Shown: piece after piece, positions 17,844 to 26,185 of the stretch | Position numbering within the stretch: position 1 is the first letter of the stretch | How the letters are laid out: each line of letters starts with the position of its first letter | Origin: Pseudomonas gozinkensis | GTDB lineage: Bacteria; Pseudomonadota; Gammaproteobacteria; Pseudomonadales; Pseudomonadaceae | Length of the DNA: 64,000 bases | Assembly (NCBI RefSeq): GCF_014863585.1 | Contig: NZ_CP062253.1 | Coordinates: 1,638,501-1,702,500, forward strand | Direction: 5' to 3' | The notes under the pieces: model-generated | Database searches by the model: none | Told to the model about the DNA's origin: nothing | The model's input: only the letters and a program-made list of their open reading frames with translations | Translations under genes and position numbers: made by a program

Positions 17844-19565
17844 ATGCCGCAGCAATGGCCAGCCACCGACATCGCCCGCCTGATCCTCGATGGCTTTGAC
17901 GATTACCGCGAGCATTTCCGGCGGATCACCGACGGCGCCCGGGAGCGCTTCGAGCAGGCCCGCTGGCAGGACACGCAAACGGCGTCCGCGGCGCGGATCA
18001 ACCTCTACGAAGAAAAGGTCGGTGAAACCGTCGCCCGCCTGCGCGAGTATTTCGAGCCGGACACCTTGATGGACGTCACCTGCTGGCCGCTGGTGAAAAG
18101 TGCCTACATCAGCATCATCGACCTGCGCTTCGACGATGAACTGTCCGAGACCTGGTACAACTCGATTTTCTGCGGCCTGTTCAGCCACGACCTGATCAGC
18201 GACGGCTGCATGTTCATCCACACCACGCGCCCGAGCCTGCGTCGGGCCCGCGCCGCGCAAACCCGCACCTATAAACCGCAAGGGCAGATATCGGGCATGC
18301 TCGCGAGCATCTTTGCCGATTACCGCTTCAGCGAGGCCTACGCCGATCTGCCGGGTGACTTGCATCGCCTGGAAGCGCAACTGCGCGAAAACCTGCCGGA
18401 CTGGGTGTGCAAGGATCCGGAGTTGAGTGTCGAGCTGTTTTCCTCGGTGCTGTATCGCAACAAGGGCGCGTACCTGGTCGGACGCATCTACACCAACGAC
18501 GATCAATGGCCGCTGGTGATTCCGCTGCTGCACCGTGAAGGGCGGGGAATTCAGATCGATGCGCTGATCACCGACGAAGCCGATGTGTCGATCATCTTCT
18601 CGTTCACCCGTTCGTATTTCATGGTGGATGTGCCGGTGCCGGCCGAGTTTATCGGCTTCCTCAAGCGCATCCTGCCGGGCAAGCACATCGCCGAGCTGTA
18701 CACCTCGATCGGTTTCTACAAACACGGTAAATCCGAGTTCTACCGCGCGCTGATCAATCACCTGGCCAACACCGACGACCAATTCATCATGGCGCCGGGT
18801 GTGCGGGGCATGGTCATGAGCGTGTTCACGCTGCCGGGTTTCAACACCGTGTTCAAGATCATCAAGGACCGTTTCTCGCCATCGAAGAACGTCGACCGCG
18901 CCACGGTGATCGAGAAGTACCGATTGGTGAAAAGCGTCGACCGCGTCGGGCGCATGGCCGATACCCAGGAATTCGCCGACTTCCGTTTTCCCCTGAGCAA
19001 ATTCGAGCCGGCGTGTCTGGCGGAACTGCTGGAAGTCGCGCCGTCCACGGTGTCGCTGGAAGGCGAAACCGTGCTGATCCGCCACTGCTGGACCGAACGC
19101 CGGATGACGCCGCTCAACCTGTACCTCGACAACGCCAACGAAGCCCAGGTACGCGAAGCACTGGAGGATTACGGGCTGGCGATCAAGCAACTGGCGGCAG
19201 CCAACATCTTCCCCGGCGACATGCTGCTGAAGAACTTCGGCGTCACTCGCCATGGCCGGGTGGTGTTCTACGACTACGACGAGATCTGCTTCCTCACCGA
19301 AGCCAACTTCCGCCACATCCCGGCACCGCGAACCCCGGAGGACGAAATGGCCTCCGAGCCGTGGTATTCGATCGGGCCGCTGGATGTTTTCCCCGAGGAG
19401 TTTCCGCCGTTCCTGTTTGCTGACTCGGCGCAGCGCAAACTCTTCGATCAATTGCATGGCGAGCTGTACAACGCTGATTACTGGAAGGGGTTGCAGGAGG
19501 CGATTCGGGCGGGGAAAGTCATTGACGTCTTCCCGTATCGGCGAAAGGGCCTGGATAACGAATAA
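17844..19565 (+). CDS. aceK: Isocitrate dehydrogenase kinase/phosphatase
   Basis: A 573-aa AceK (E. coli protein 578 aa), the bifunctional enzyme that phosphorylates and dephosphorylates isocitrate dehydrogenase to divert carbon to the glyoxylate shunt. The regulatory N-terminal half includes [16 protein letters not shown]; the kinase-like C-terminal half contains [16 protein letters not shown] (the nucleotide loop, about 331-346), a catalytic region around [20 protein letters not shown] (about 454-473) and [12 protein letters not shown] with the metal-binding DYDE. ATG 17844 gives the normal N-terminus. As in other pseudomonads it stands apart from the glyoxylate enzymes. Confidence 0.95.
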   Translation: MPQQWPATDIARLILDGFDDYREHFRRITDGARERFEQARWQDTQTASAARINLYEEKVGETVARLREYFEPDTLMDVTCWPLVKSAYISIIDLRFDDELSETWYNSIFCGLFSHDLISDGCMFIHTTRPSLRRARAAQTRTYKPQGQISGMLASIFADYRFSEAYADLPGDLHRLEAQLRENLPDWVCKDPELSVELFSSVLYRNKGAYLVGRIYTNDDQWPLVIPLLHREGRGIQIDALITDEADVSIIFSFTRSYFMVDVPVPAEFIGFLKRILPGKHIAELYTSIGFYKHGKSEFYRALINHLANTDDQFIMAPGVRGMVMSVFTLPGFNTVFKIIKDRFSPSKNVDRATVIEKYRLVKSVDRVGRMADTQEFADFRFPLSKFEPACLAELLEVAPSTVSLEGETVLIRHCWTERRMTPLNLYLDNANEAQVREALEDYGLAIKQLAAANIFPGDMLLKNFGVTRHGRVVFYDYDEICFLTEANFRHIPAPRTPEDEMASEPWYSIGPLDVFPEEFPPFLFADSAQRKLFDQLHGELYNADYWKGLQEAIRAGKVIDVFPYRRKGLDNE

Positions 19566-19570
19566 AGCAG

Positions 19571-19651
19571 CCGCGAGCCGCAAGCTACAAGCCTCAAGTC
19601 AAAGACCGCATTCAACTTGCGGCTTGTAGCTTGCCGCTTGTAGCTGCTTTT
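19571..19651. repeat. Inverted repeat of the CAAGCTACAAGC type
   Basis: Arms GCCGCAAGCTACAAGC and GCTTGTAGCTTGCCGC-like sequence flank a short centre (CAAAGACCGCATTCAACTTG). It belongs to a family distinct from the GTGGGAGC repeats and resembles the element at 26106-26176. It lies between aceK and hrpA. Confidence 0.7.
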
Positions 19652-19700
19652 CTGCGACAATCGCGTCCTTGCGCCACTAGACGACCGAATTGCGTACCCG

Positions 19701-22700
19701 ATGACCGACGAATCGCCCTCCATCGACAAACTGCTGAAAACCCTCGATCACGCCATGCTCGCCGACCGCCACCGGCTGCGGCGGCAGTTGCTTGAGCTGC
19801 GCAAGAAACCCGACGAGGCCAAGCTGGCCCAGTGGGTGGCGCGGATGCAGGCGTCCTGCGATCAGGTGCTGGCGCGCAAGGCCAGCCTGCCGGTGATCCG
19901 TTACGACGACAGCCTGCCGATCGCGGCCAAGCGTGACGAAATCAAGAAGGCCCTGGAAAAGCACCAGGTGCTGATCATCGCCGGCGAAACCGGATCGGGC
20001 AAAACCACCCAGTTACCGAAAATCTGTCTGGAAATCGGTCGCGGCCAGCATGGCCTGATCGGCCACACCCAGCCGCGTCGGATCGCGGCGCGCAGCGTGG
20101 CCAGCCGGGTTGCCGAAGAACTCGGCACGCCGCTGGGCGCGCTGGTCGGCTATCAGGTGCGCTTTGAAGACCAAAGCGATTCGAACACCCTGATCAAACT
20201 GATGACCGACGGCATCCTGCTGGCGGAAACCCAGAACGATCGCTACCTCGAACGTTACGACACGATCATCGTCGACGAAGCCCACGAACGCAGCCTCAAC
20301 ATCGACTTCCTGCTCGGTTACCTGAAAACCCTGCTGCCGCGTCGCCCGGACCTGAAGGTCATCATCACTTCGGCGACCATTGATCTGGAGCGCTTCTCCA
20401 AACATTTCGATGATGCGCCGATTGTCGAAGTGTCCGGCCGCACCTTCCCGGTGGAAACCTGGTATCGCCCGCTGACGCTTGAGCAGGATGAAGAGGGCAA
20501 CCGCGTCGAAGACGACCTGACGGTGGATCAGGCAATTCTCGCCACCCTCGACGAAATCGCCGCCTATGAGCGCAGCGAGCGCCGCAGTCCCGGTGATGTG
20601 CTGGTGTTCCTGCCGGGCGAGCGCGAGATTCGCGACGCCGCCGACATGCTGCGCAAGGCCCAGCTCAAACACACTGAAATCCTGCCGTTATACGCGCGCC
20701 TGTCGCCGGCCGAACAGCAGCGGATCTTCCAGTCCCATCCGGGCCGTCGTGTGGTGCTGGCGACCAACGTCGCCGAAACCTCGTTGACCGTGCCGGGCAT
20801 CCGTTACGTGATCGACAGCGGCACCGCGCGCATCAGCCGCTACAGCTACCGCGCCAAGGTGCAGCGGCTGCCGATCGAGGCGATTTCCCAGGCCAGTGCC
20901 AACCAGCGTAAAGGTCGCTGCGGCCGGGTTGAGCCGGGTATCTGCGTGCGCTTGTACGCCGAAGAGGATTTCCTCGGTCGCCCGGAATTCACCGATCCGG
21001 AAATCCTGCGCACCAACCTCGCGGCGGTTATTTTGCAGATGCTCCATCTGCGCCTCGGCGAGATCACCGATTTCCCGTTTATCGAGCCGCCGGATGGCAA
21101 GGCGATCAGCGACGGTTTCAACCTGCTGCAAGAATTGTCGGCGGTGGATCGCAACAGCCAGCTCACCCCGCTCGGCCGCCAGTTGGCGCGCCTGCCGGTG
21201 GACCCGCGTATGGGCCGCATGCTGCTGGAAGCGGCAAAACTCGGCAGCTTGCAGGAAGTGCTGATCGTCGCCAGCGCCATGTCGATTCAGGATCCGCGCG
21301 AGCGTCCGCCGGAGCGTCAGCAAGCCGCTGACCAGGCTCACGCCCAGTGGAAGGACACCGACTCCGACTTCGCCGGGCTGGTCAATCTGTGGCGCGGTTT
21401 TGAAGAGCAGCGCCAAGCGCTGACCGCCAGTCCGCTGCGCAACTGGTGCCGCAAGAATTTCCTGAATTACCTGCGCCTGCGTGAGTGGCGCGACTCCCAT
21501 CGGCAGTTGAGCCTGATCTGCCGCGATTTGCAGCTGAGCCTGAACAAAGAGCCAGCGGATTATCCGAAACTGCACAAAGCGGTGCTGGTCGGCCTCCTCA
21601 GCCAGATCGGTCAGAAAACCGAGGATGGCGACTATCTCGGCGCCCGTCAGCGGCGGTTCTGGATTCACCCGTCGTCGGGTATCGGCAAGAAACGCCCGCA
21701 GTGGGTGATGACCGCCGAACTGGTGGAAACCACCAAGCTCTATGCGCGGATGGTGGCGAAGATCGACGCCGACTGGATCGAGCCGCTGGCCGGGCATCTG
21801 ATCAAGAAGAACCACTTCGAACCGCACTGGGAGAAGAAGCGCGGCCAGGTTGTGGCGTTCGAACAGATCACCCTGTTCGGCCTGATCGTGGTCGGTCGCC
21901 GACCGGTGCATTACGGGCCGGTGGATCCGGTGGTTTCGCGGGAGCTGTTTATCCGCGAAGGCCTGGTGCGTGGCGAGATCCAATCCCGAGCCAAATGCCT
22001 GACCGCTAATAAACAGTTGCTGGAACAACTGGACGAGCTGGAAGCCAAGGCCCGTCGTCGGGACATTCTGGCCGACGAGGAAACCCTTTACGCGTTCTAC
22101 GATGCGCGACTGCCGGCGGAGATCCACCAGACCGCGACGTTCGACAGCTGGTACCGCGTCAACAGCCAGAAAGACCCGCAGCTGCTGATCATGCGCGAGG
22201 AAGACGTGCTGGCTCGCGAAGCCAGCGAGGTCACGGCCCAGCATTATCCGGACACGCTGCACATCGGCGATCTGGAACTGGCGCTGAGTTATCACTTCGA
22301 ACCGAATCACCCGCGCGACGGCGTGACCCTGCGTGTACCGGCGCCGCTGTTGCCGATGCTGCCGCCGGAGCGCCTGGAATGGCTGGTGCCGGGGCTGATC
22401 GAGGCCAAGTGTATTGCGCTGGTGCGCAACCTGCCCAAGGCGTTGCGCAAGAACTTCGTGCCGGTGCCGGACTTCATCAAGGCCGCGCTGCAACGTATGA
22501 CCTTTGCCGAAGGTTCGTTGCCGCAAGCGCTGGGCCGCGAACTGCTGCGCATGACCGGTGCGCGGGTCAGTGATGAGGCCTGGGCCGAAGCGGCGCAGCA
22601 AGTCGAAAGTCACCTGCGGATGAACCTGGAAATCGTCGACGGTCAGGGCAAGTTCCTCGGCGAAGGACGGGATCTGGCGGAACTGACCGCACGTTTCGCC

Positions 22701-23612
22701 GAAGCCAGCCAGGCTGCGTTGGCCGTCCCGCAGAGTGCGAAAAGCCAGCAGCCGGTGGAGGCCAAGGTCTTCGCGCCGGTGGCGGAAAAGACGCAGCAGA
22801 AGATCGCCGGGCTGTCGATGACGGTCTATCCGGCGCTGGTGGAAGAGGGCGGCACGGTCAAGGAAGGTCGCTTCTCGACACCGGCCGAAGCCGAGTTCCA
22901 GCACCGCCGCGCCTTGCAACGCCTGCTGATGCAGCAACTGGCCGAACCGGCGAAGTTTCTGCGCGGCAAGTTGCCGGGCCTGACCGAACTGGGGTTGCTG
23001 TATCGCGAACTGGGTCGGGTCGATGCGCTGGTCGAAGACATTCTGCTGGCCAGCCTCGACAGCTGCATTCTTGATGGCGAAGATCCGTTGCCTCGCGACG
23101 GCGCAGGGCTGGCGGCACTGGCCGAGCGCAAGCGTGGCAGCTGGACCGAGCATGCGGAGCGCGTGGCGCGTCTGACCCTGGAAATCCTCAAGCTCTGGCA
23201 CGGTCTGCAAAAGCGCTTCAAGGGCAAGATCGATCTGGCTCAGGCGGTGGCATTGAACGACATCAAACAGCAGCTTAGCCATCTGGTGTATCCGGGCTTC
23301 GTCCGGGAAACGCCGATGCTCTGGCTCAAGGAATTGCCGCGCTATCTGAAAGCGGTCGAGCAGCGTTTCGAGAAGCTGGGCGCGCAAGTGCAGAAGGATC
23401 GGGTCTGGAGCGGCGAACTCGCCGGGCTCTGGACGCAATACCAGACCCGCGCCGCCAAACATGCGCAGGAAGGCAAACGCGATCCGCAGCTCGAGCTATA
23501 TCGCTGGTGGCTGGAGGAGTATCGGGTTTCGCTGTTCGCCCAGCAGTTGGGGACGAAAGTGCCGATCTCCGACAAACGGCTGAACAAGCAGTGGAGTCAG
23601 GTCGAACAGTGA
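19701..23612 (+). CDS. hrpA: ATP-dependent RNA helicase HrpA
   Basis: A 1303-aa DEAH-box helicase, the size of E. coli HrpA (1300 aa). Motif I is GETGSGKTTQLPK (95-107), followed by TQPRRIAARSVA (Ia), DEAHERSLN (II), SATID (III), TNVAETSLTVPG (V) and QRKGRCGRVEPG (VI). HA2, OB-fold and the long DUF3418 C-terminal region follow. HrpA acts in mRNA processing and resolves stalled, collided ribosomes. It is a single gene bounded by repeats on both sides. The strand opposite carries a very long open frame that I regard as a GC-driven shadow. Confidence 0.97.
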   Translation: MTDESPSIDKLLKTLDHAMLADRHRLRRQLLELRKKPDEAKLAQWVARMQASCDQVLARKASLPVIRYDDSLPIAAKRDEIKKALEKHQVLIIAGETGSGKTTQLPKICLEIGRGQHGLIGHTQPRRIAARSVASRVAEELGTPLGALVGYQVRFEDQSDSNTLIKLMTDGILLAETQNDRYLERYDTIIVDEAHERSLNIDFLLGYLKTLLPRRPDLKVIITSATIDLERFSKHFDDAPIVEVSGRTFPVETWYRPLTLEQDEEGNRVEDDLTVDQAILATLDEIAAYERSERRSPGDVLVFLPGEREIRDAADMLRKAQLKHTEILPLYARLSPAEQQRIFQSHPGRRVVLATNVAETSLTVPGIRYVIDSGTARISRYSYRAKVQRLPIEAISQASANQRKGRCGRVEPGICVRLYAEEDFLGRPEFTDPEILRTNLAAVILQMLHLRLGEITDFPFIEPPDGKAISDGFNLLQELSAVDRNSQLTPLGRQLARLPVDPRMGRMLLEAAKLGSLQEVLIVASAMSIQDPRERPPERQQAADQAHAQWKDTDSDFAGLVNLWRGFEEQRQALTASPLRNWCRKNFLNYLRLREWRDSHRQLSLICRDLQLSLNKEPADYPKLHKAVLVGLLSQIGQKTEDGDYLGARQRRFWIHPSSGIGKKRPQWVMTAELVETTKLYARMVAKIDADWIEPLAGHLIKKNHFEPHWEKKRGQVVAFEQITLFGLIVVGRRPVHYGPVDPVVSRELFIREGLVRGEIQSRAKCLTANKQLLEQLDELEAKARRRDILADEETLYAFYDARLPAEIHQTATFDSWYRVNSQKDPQLLIMREEDVLAREASEVTAQHYPDTLHIGDLELALSYHFEPNHPRDGVTLRVPAPLLPMLPPERLEWLVPGLIEAKCIALVRNLPKALRKNFVPVPDFIKAALQRMTFAEGSLPQALGRELLRMTGARVSDEAWAEAAQQVESHLRMNLEIVDGQGKFLGEGRDLAELTARFAEASQAALAVPQSAKSQQPVEAKVFAPVAEKTQQKIAGLSMTVYPALVEEGGTVKEGRFSTPAEAEFQHRRALQRLLMQQLAEPAKFLRGKLPGLTELGLLYRELGRVDALVEDILLASLDSCILDGEDPLPRDGAGLAALAERKRGSWTEHAERVARLTLEILKLWHGLQKRFKGKIDLAQAVALNDIKQQLSHLVYPGFVRETPMLWLKELPRYLKAVEQRFEKLGAQVQKDRVWSGELAGLWTQYQTRAAKHAQEGKRDPQLELYRWWLEEYRVSLFAQQLGTKVPISDKRLNKQWSQVEQ

Positions 23613-23616
23613 CACT

Positions 23617-23719
23617 GATCGTTCCCACGCTCTGCGTGGGAATGCCTCCGGGGACGCTCCGCGTCCAGTGACGCGGAGCGTCACGGGCTGCATTCCCACG
23701 CAGGAGCGTGGGAACGATC
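23617..23719. repeat. Nested inverted repeat (GATCGTTCCCACGC family)
   Basis: Outer arms GATCGTTCCCACGC and GCGTGGGAACGATC with an inner GACGCTCCGCGTC/GACGCGGAGCGTC pair, starting five bases after the hrpA stop codon. It matches the elements at 2101 and 58978. Confidence 0.85.
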
Positions 23720-23883
23720 ATTGCGCGTCGATCTTGAGAAAGACGCCAAATGGCCACGGTTATGGCAAACTTCGCCACCATAAATGCCGCTTTCGCGTCC
23801 CAGAGCCTTTGCCGGGCCGCGCAGCGGAATAAAGCGATGCCAGGTTTTTGCGTCCCTTATACGGGAATGGACCCTTTGCGTGT

Positions 23884-23899
23884 TGGCACGTCGGTGCCA
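23884..23899. promoter_or_regulatory. Palindrome TGGCAC-GTCG-GTGCCA upstream of the FabH-like gene
   Basis: A perfect 6-bp-arm inverted repeat ends 34 bases before the ATG of the synthase gene. It may be an operator or leader hairpin. It does not have the -12 GC needed for a sigma-54 promoter. Confidence 0.35.
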
Positions 23900-23933
23900 G
23901 CACTTTCTGCCTGAACAGATTAGAGAAACGACC

Positions 23934-25055
23934 ATGCATAACGTCGTCATCAGCGGCACCGGCCTGTACACCCCGGCCAACAGCATCTCCAACGAAGAGC
24001 TGGTGCAGTCTTTCAATACCTACGTCGCCCAGTTCAACGCGGACAACGCCGAAGCCATCGCCAGCGGCGAAGTCCAGGCCCTGACCGAGTCCAGCGCCGC
24101 GTTCATTGAAAAAGCCTCCGGCATCAAGAGCCGCTTTGTCATGGACAAGGATGGCATCCTCGACCCTGCGCGCATGGCGCCACGCCTGCCGGAGCGTTCC
24201 AACGACGAATGGTCGGTGCTCTGCCAGATGGCCATCGGCGCCGCCGAACAGGCCCTGCAGCGTGCCGGCAAGACTGCCGCCGACATCGATGGCGTGATCG
24301 TCGCCTGCTCCAACCTGCAGCGCGCCTATCCGGCCATCGCCATCGAAGTCCAGGAAGCGCTGGGCATCCAGGGTTTCGGTTTCGACATGAACGTTGCCTG
24401 CTCGTCGGCGACCTTCGGCATCCAGCAAGCCGCCAACACGGTGCAACTGGGTCAGGCCCGGGCGATCCTGATGGTCAACCCGGAAGTCTGCACCGGCCAC
24501 CTGAATTTCCGTGACCGCGACAGCCACTTCATCTTCGGTGACGCCGCTACTGCTGTCGTCATCGAGCGTGCCGATACGGCGACGTCGAAGCACCAGTTCG
24601 ACGTGGTCAGCACCAAACTGCTGACCAAGTTCTCCAACAACATCCGTAACAACTTCGGCTTCCTCAACCGCGCAGCGGAAGAGGGCATCGGCGCCCGCGA
24701 CAAACTGTTCGTGCAGGAAGGCCGCAAGGTGTTCAAGGACGTCTGCCCAATGGTGGCCGAACTGATCGGCGAGCACCTGGAAGAGAACAAACTGAACGTC
24801 GGCGACGTGAAACGCTTCTGGCTGCACCAGGCCAACCTGAGCATGAACCACCTGATCGTGCGCAAGCTGCTGGGTCGCGAAGCTACCGAAGAAGAAGCCC
24901 CGGTGATTCTCGACACCTACGCCAACACCAGTTCCGCAGGTTCCGTGATCGCGTTCCACAAATATCAGGACGATCTGGCGGCCGGTTCGCTGGCGGTTCT
25001 GAGCTCGTTCGGTGCCGGTTATTCGATTGGTAGCGTGATTCTGCGTAAACGCTAA
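23934..25055 (+). CDS. Beta-ketoacyl-ACP synthase III family protein (PA3286-type)
   Basis: A 373-aa thiolase-fold condensing enzyme with the KAS III triad: Cys156 in DMNVACSSA, His298 in FWLHQANLSM and Asn331 in TYANTSSAGS. It is longer than housekeeping FabH (about 320 aa) because of an insertion near residues 25-80. It corresponds, from memory, to P. aeruginosa PA3286, which feeds C8 units from beta-oxidation into fatty acid synthesis. The neighbouring ECF sigma gene supports that assignment. ATG 23934 keeps the MHNVVISGTGLYTP start; an upstream extension reads through the leader and is not used. Confidence 0.9.
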   Translation: MHNVVISGTGLYTPANSISNEELVQSFNTYVAQFNADNAEAIASGEVQALTESSAAFIEKASGIKSRFVMDKDGILDPARMAPRLPERSNDEWSVLCQMAIGAAEQALQRAGKTAADIDGVIVACSNLQRAYPAIAIEVQEALGIQGFGFDMNVACSSATFGIQQAANTVQLGQARAILMVNPEVCTGHLNFRDRDSHFIFGDAATAVVIERADTATSKHQFDVVSTKLLTKFSNNIRNNFGFLNRAAEEGIGARDKLFVQEGRKVFKDVCPMVAELIGEHLEENKLNVGDVKRFWLHQANLSMNHLIVRKLLGREATEEEAPVILDTYANTSSAGSVIAFHKYQDDLAAGSLAVLSSFGAGYSIGSVILRKR

Positions 25056-25121
25056 GAGCAGCTTCATTTCCTCTTAATCGCGCTGACGTTTCCTACATCC
25101 GAATCGGCGCGAGCGCTGTAG

Positions 25122-25168
25122 TTTTCGAAAGTGGCGGCAGGCGAAGTCCTGCCGCTATCATTTTCGAA
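25122..25168. promoter_or_regulatory. Hairpin flanked by TTTTCGAA direct repeats, leader of ECF sigma gene
   Basis: GCGGCAGG (25134-25141) pairs perfectly with CCTGCCGC (25148-25155). TTTTCGAA occurs on both sides (25122-25129 and 25161-25168). The arrangement lies between the synthase stop and the sigma factor start. No U tract follows, so it is not an ordinary terminator; a regulatory leader or paired operator is possible. Confidence 0.35.
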
Positions 25169-25190
25169 GTCAGGAACAGGGGATTGCTGG

Positions 25191-25802
25191 ATGGCCGTTG
25201 ACGACACCCGATTGCTCGAACGTCTGCTCGCCGGTGAGCAAAAGGCTTTCAAGGAACTGGTCAGTACCTATCAAAGCCCCATGCGCGCGGTGGCCTACGC
25301 GATTGTCGGCCAGCGCCATGTCGAAGAAGTGGTACAGGATGCCTGGCTGTCTGTGGTGCGCCATATCGGCAGCTTCGAAGGCCGCTCCAGCCTCAAGACC
25401 TGGCTGCTGACCATCACCGCCAACTCGGCCAAGAGCCGCTACAAACTCAATCGTCGCGAAGTGTTGCTGGATGATCTGCCGTCACCCCACGGCACCATCG
25501 ACGATGATCGTTTTTCTCCCGGCGACGGCCACTGGCTGGTCGCACCGTTCGCCTGGCACCAGGACACGCCCGAAGCGTTGCTGACGGAAGGCGAGCTGCG
25601 TGAATGCCTCGAGCACACGCTGTCGAGCCTGTCGGAACTGCAAGGCAGCGTGTTGTTGCTGCGCGAGCGTCAGGGCCTGGAGCTGGAGGAGATCTGTAAT
25701 CTTCTGGAGATCTCGCTCTCCAATGTCCGCGTGCTGCTGCATCGGGCACGCTTGAAGGTCTTTGCGACCGTGGAGCATTTTGAGGAGACCGGCGAATGTT
25801 GA
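25191..25802 (+). CDS. ECF-family RNA polymerase sigma factor
   Basis: A 203-aa sigma-70 family protein of extracytoplasmic-function type. Region 2 spans about residues 20-90 (VSTYQSPMRAVAYAIVGQ, then VEEVVQDAWLSVVRHI and the SSLKTWLLTITANSAKSR helix). Region 4 spans about 135-190 (LRECLEHTLSSLSELQGSV; LELEEICNLLEISLSNVRVLL). The linker between them is longer than usual (about 95-130). ATG 25191 is the start with region 2 intact. It overlaps the anti-sigma gene by 7 bases, implying coupled translation. It follows the PA3286-type synthase, as PA3285 does. Confidence 0.92.
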   Translation: MAVDDTRLLERLLAGEQKAFKELVSTYQSPMRAVAYAIVGQRHVEEVVQDAWLSVVRHIGSFEGRSSLKTWLLTITANSAKSRYKLNRREVLLDDLPSPHGTIDDDRFSPGDGHWLVAPFAWHQDTPEALLTEGELRECLEHTLSSLSELQGSVLLLRERQGLELEEICNLLEISLSNVRVLLHRARLKVFATVEHFEETGEC

Positions 25803-26032
25803 CCTGCAAGGAGCAAGTGGCACGATCCAGCGATTATCTCGATGGCCAGTTGAGCTTTCGCGAGAAATTGATGGTGCGTCATCACTTGATGTTCTGCCGC
25901 AATTGCCGGCGTTTCATTCGGCAGATGCGTTTGATGCAGGCGACATTGCGGGCGATGCCGCAAAAGCCTGAAGAGGGTGTGGACGCTCTGGCCGAGCAGC
26001 TGGCAGAGCTGAGGCGCAAGGATCGATCCTGA
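25796..26032 (+). CDS. Zinc-finger (zf-HC2) anti-sigma factor, soluble
   Basis: A 78-aa protein with the ZAS signature His-x3-Cys-x2-Cys in HHLMFCRNCRR (about 29-39) and an upstream Cys4 in MLTCKEQ, the four ligands of a redox-sensitive zinc site. It overlaps the sigma gene by 7 bases. There is no transmembrane segment, so it would be a cytoplasmic anti-sigma factor, perhaps responding to oxidants or thiol stress. That response is inferred from the ZAS family, not shown here. Confidence 0.88.
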   Translation: MLTCKEQVARSSDYLDGQLSFREKLMVRHHLMFCRNCRRFIRQMRLMQATLRAMPQKPEEGVDALAEQLAELRRKDRS

Positions 26033-26037
26033 AAAAC

Positions 26038-26097
26038 ACAGACTGGCGCGGCCGCAGCGAACGGATGATGGGGATCGCTGCGGCCGCGCCAGTCTGT
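26038..26097. terminator. Perfect 23-bp stem-loop after the anti-sigma gene
   Basis: The arm at 26038-26060 (ACAGACTGGCGCGGCCGCAG...) is the exact reverse complement of 26075-26097, with a 14-nt loop. It begins six bases after the anti-sigma stop. There is no good T tract, so it may act as an RNA-stabilising 3' structure or a terminator for either side (the porin gene converges). Confidence 0.55.
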
Positions 26098-26105
26098 TGT
26101 ACAAA

Positions 26106-26176
26106 AACAGCTTCAAGTTTCGAGCCTCAAGCTGCAAGTGAGGCATTCACTTGCAGCTTGAAACCTGCCACTTGTC
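26106..26176. repeat. Inverted repeat CTTCAAGTTTC / CTGCAAGTGA type
   Basis: The sequences CAAGCTGCAAGTGA and TCACTTGCAGCTTG face each other, flanked by AAGTTTCGAG / TTGAAACCTG. It is close in design to the element at 19571-19651. It lies between the convergent anti-sigma and porin genes. Confidence 0.65.
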
Positions 26177-26185
26177 ACTGTTCTT

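Noticed and set aside
20688..23462. A 924-codon open frame antisense to hrpA
   Set aside because: It lies wholly opposite HrpA, has His/Arg/Gln-rich non-globular composition and no motif; a shadow of high-GC codon use.
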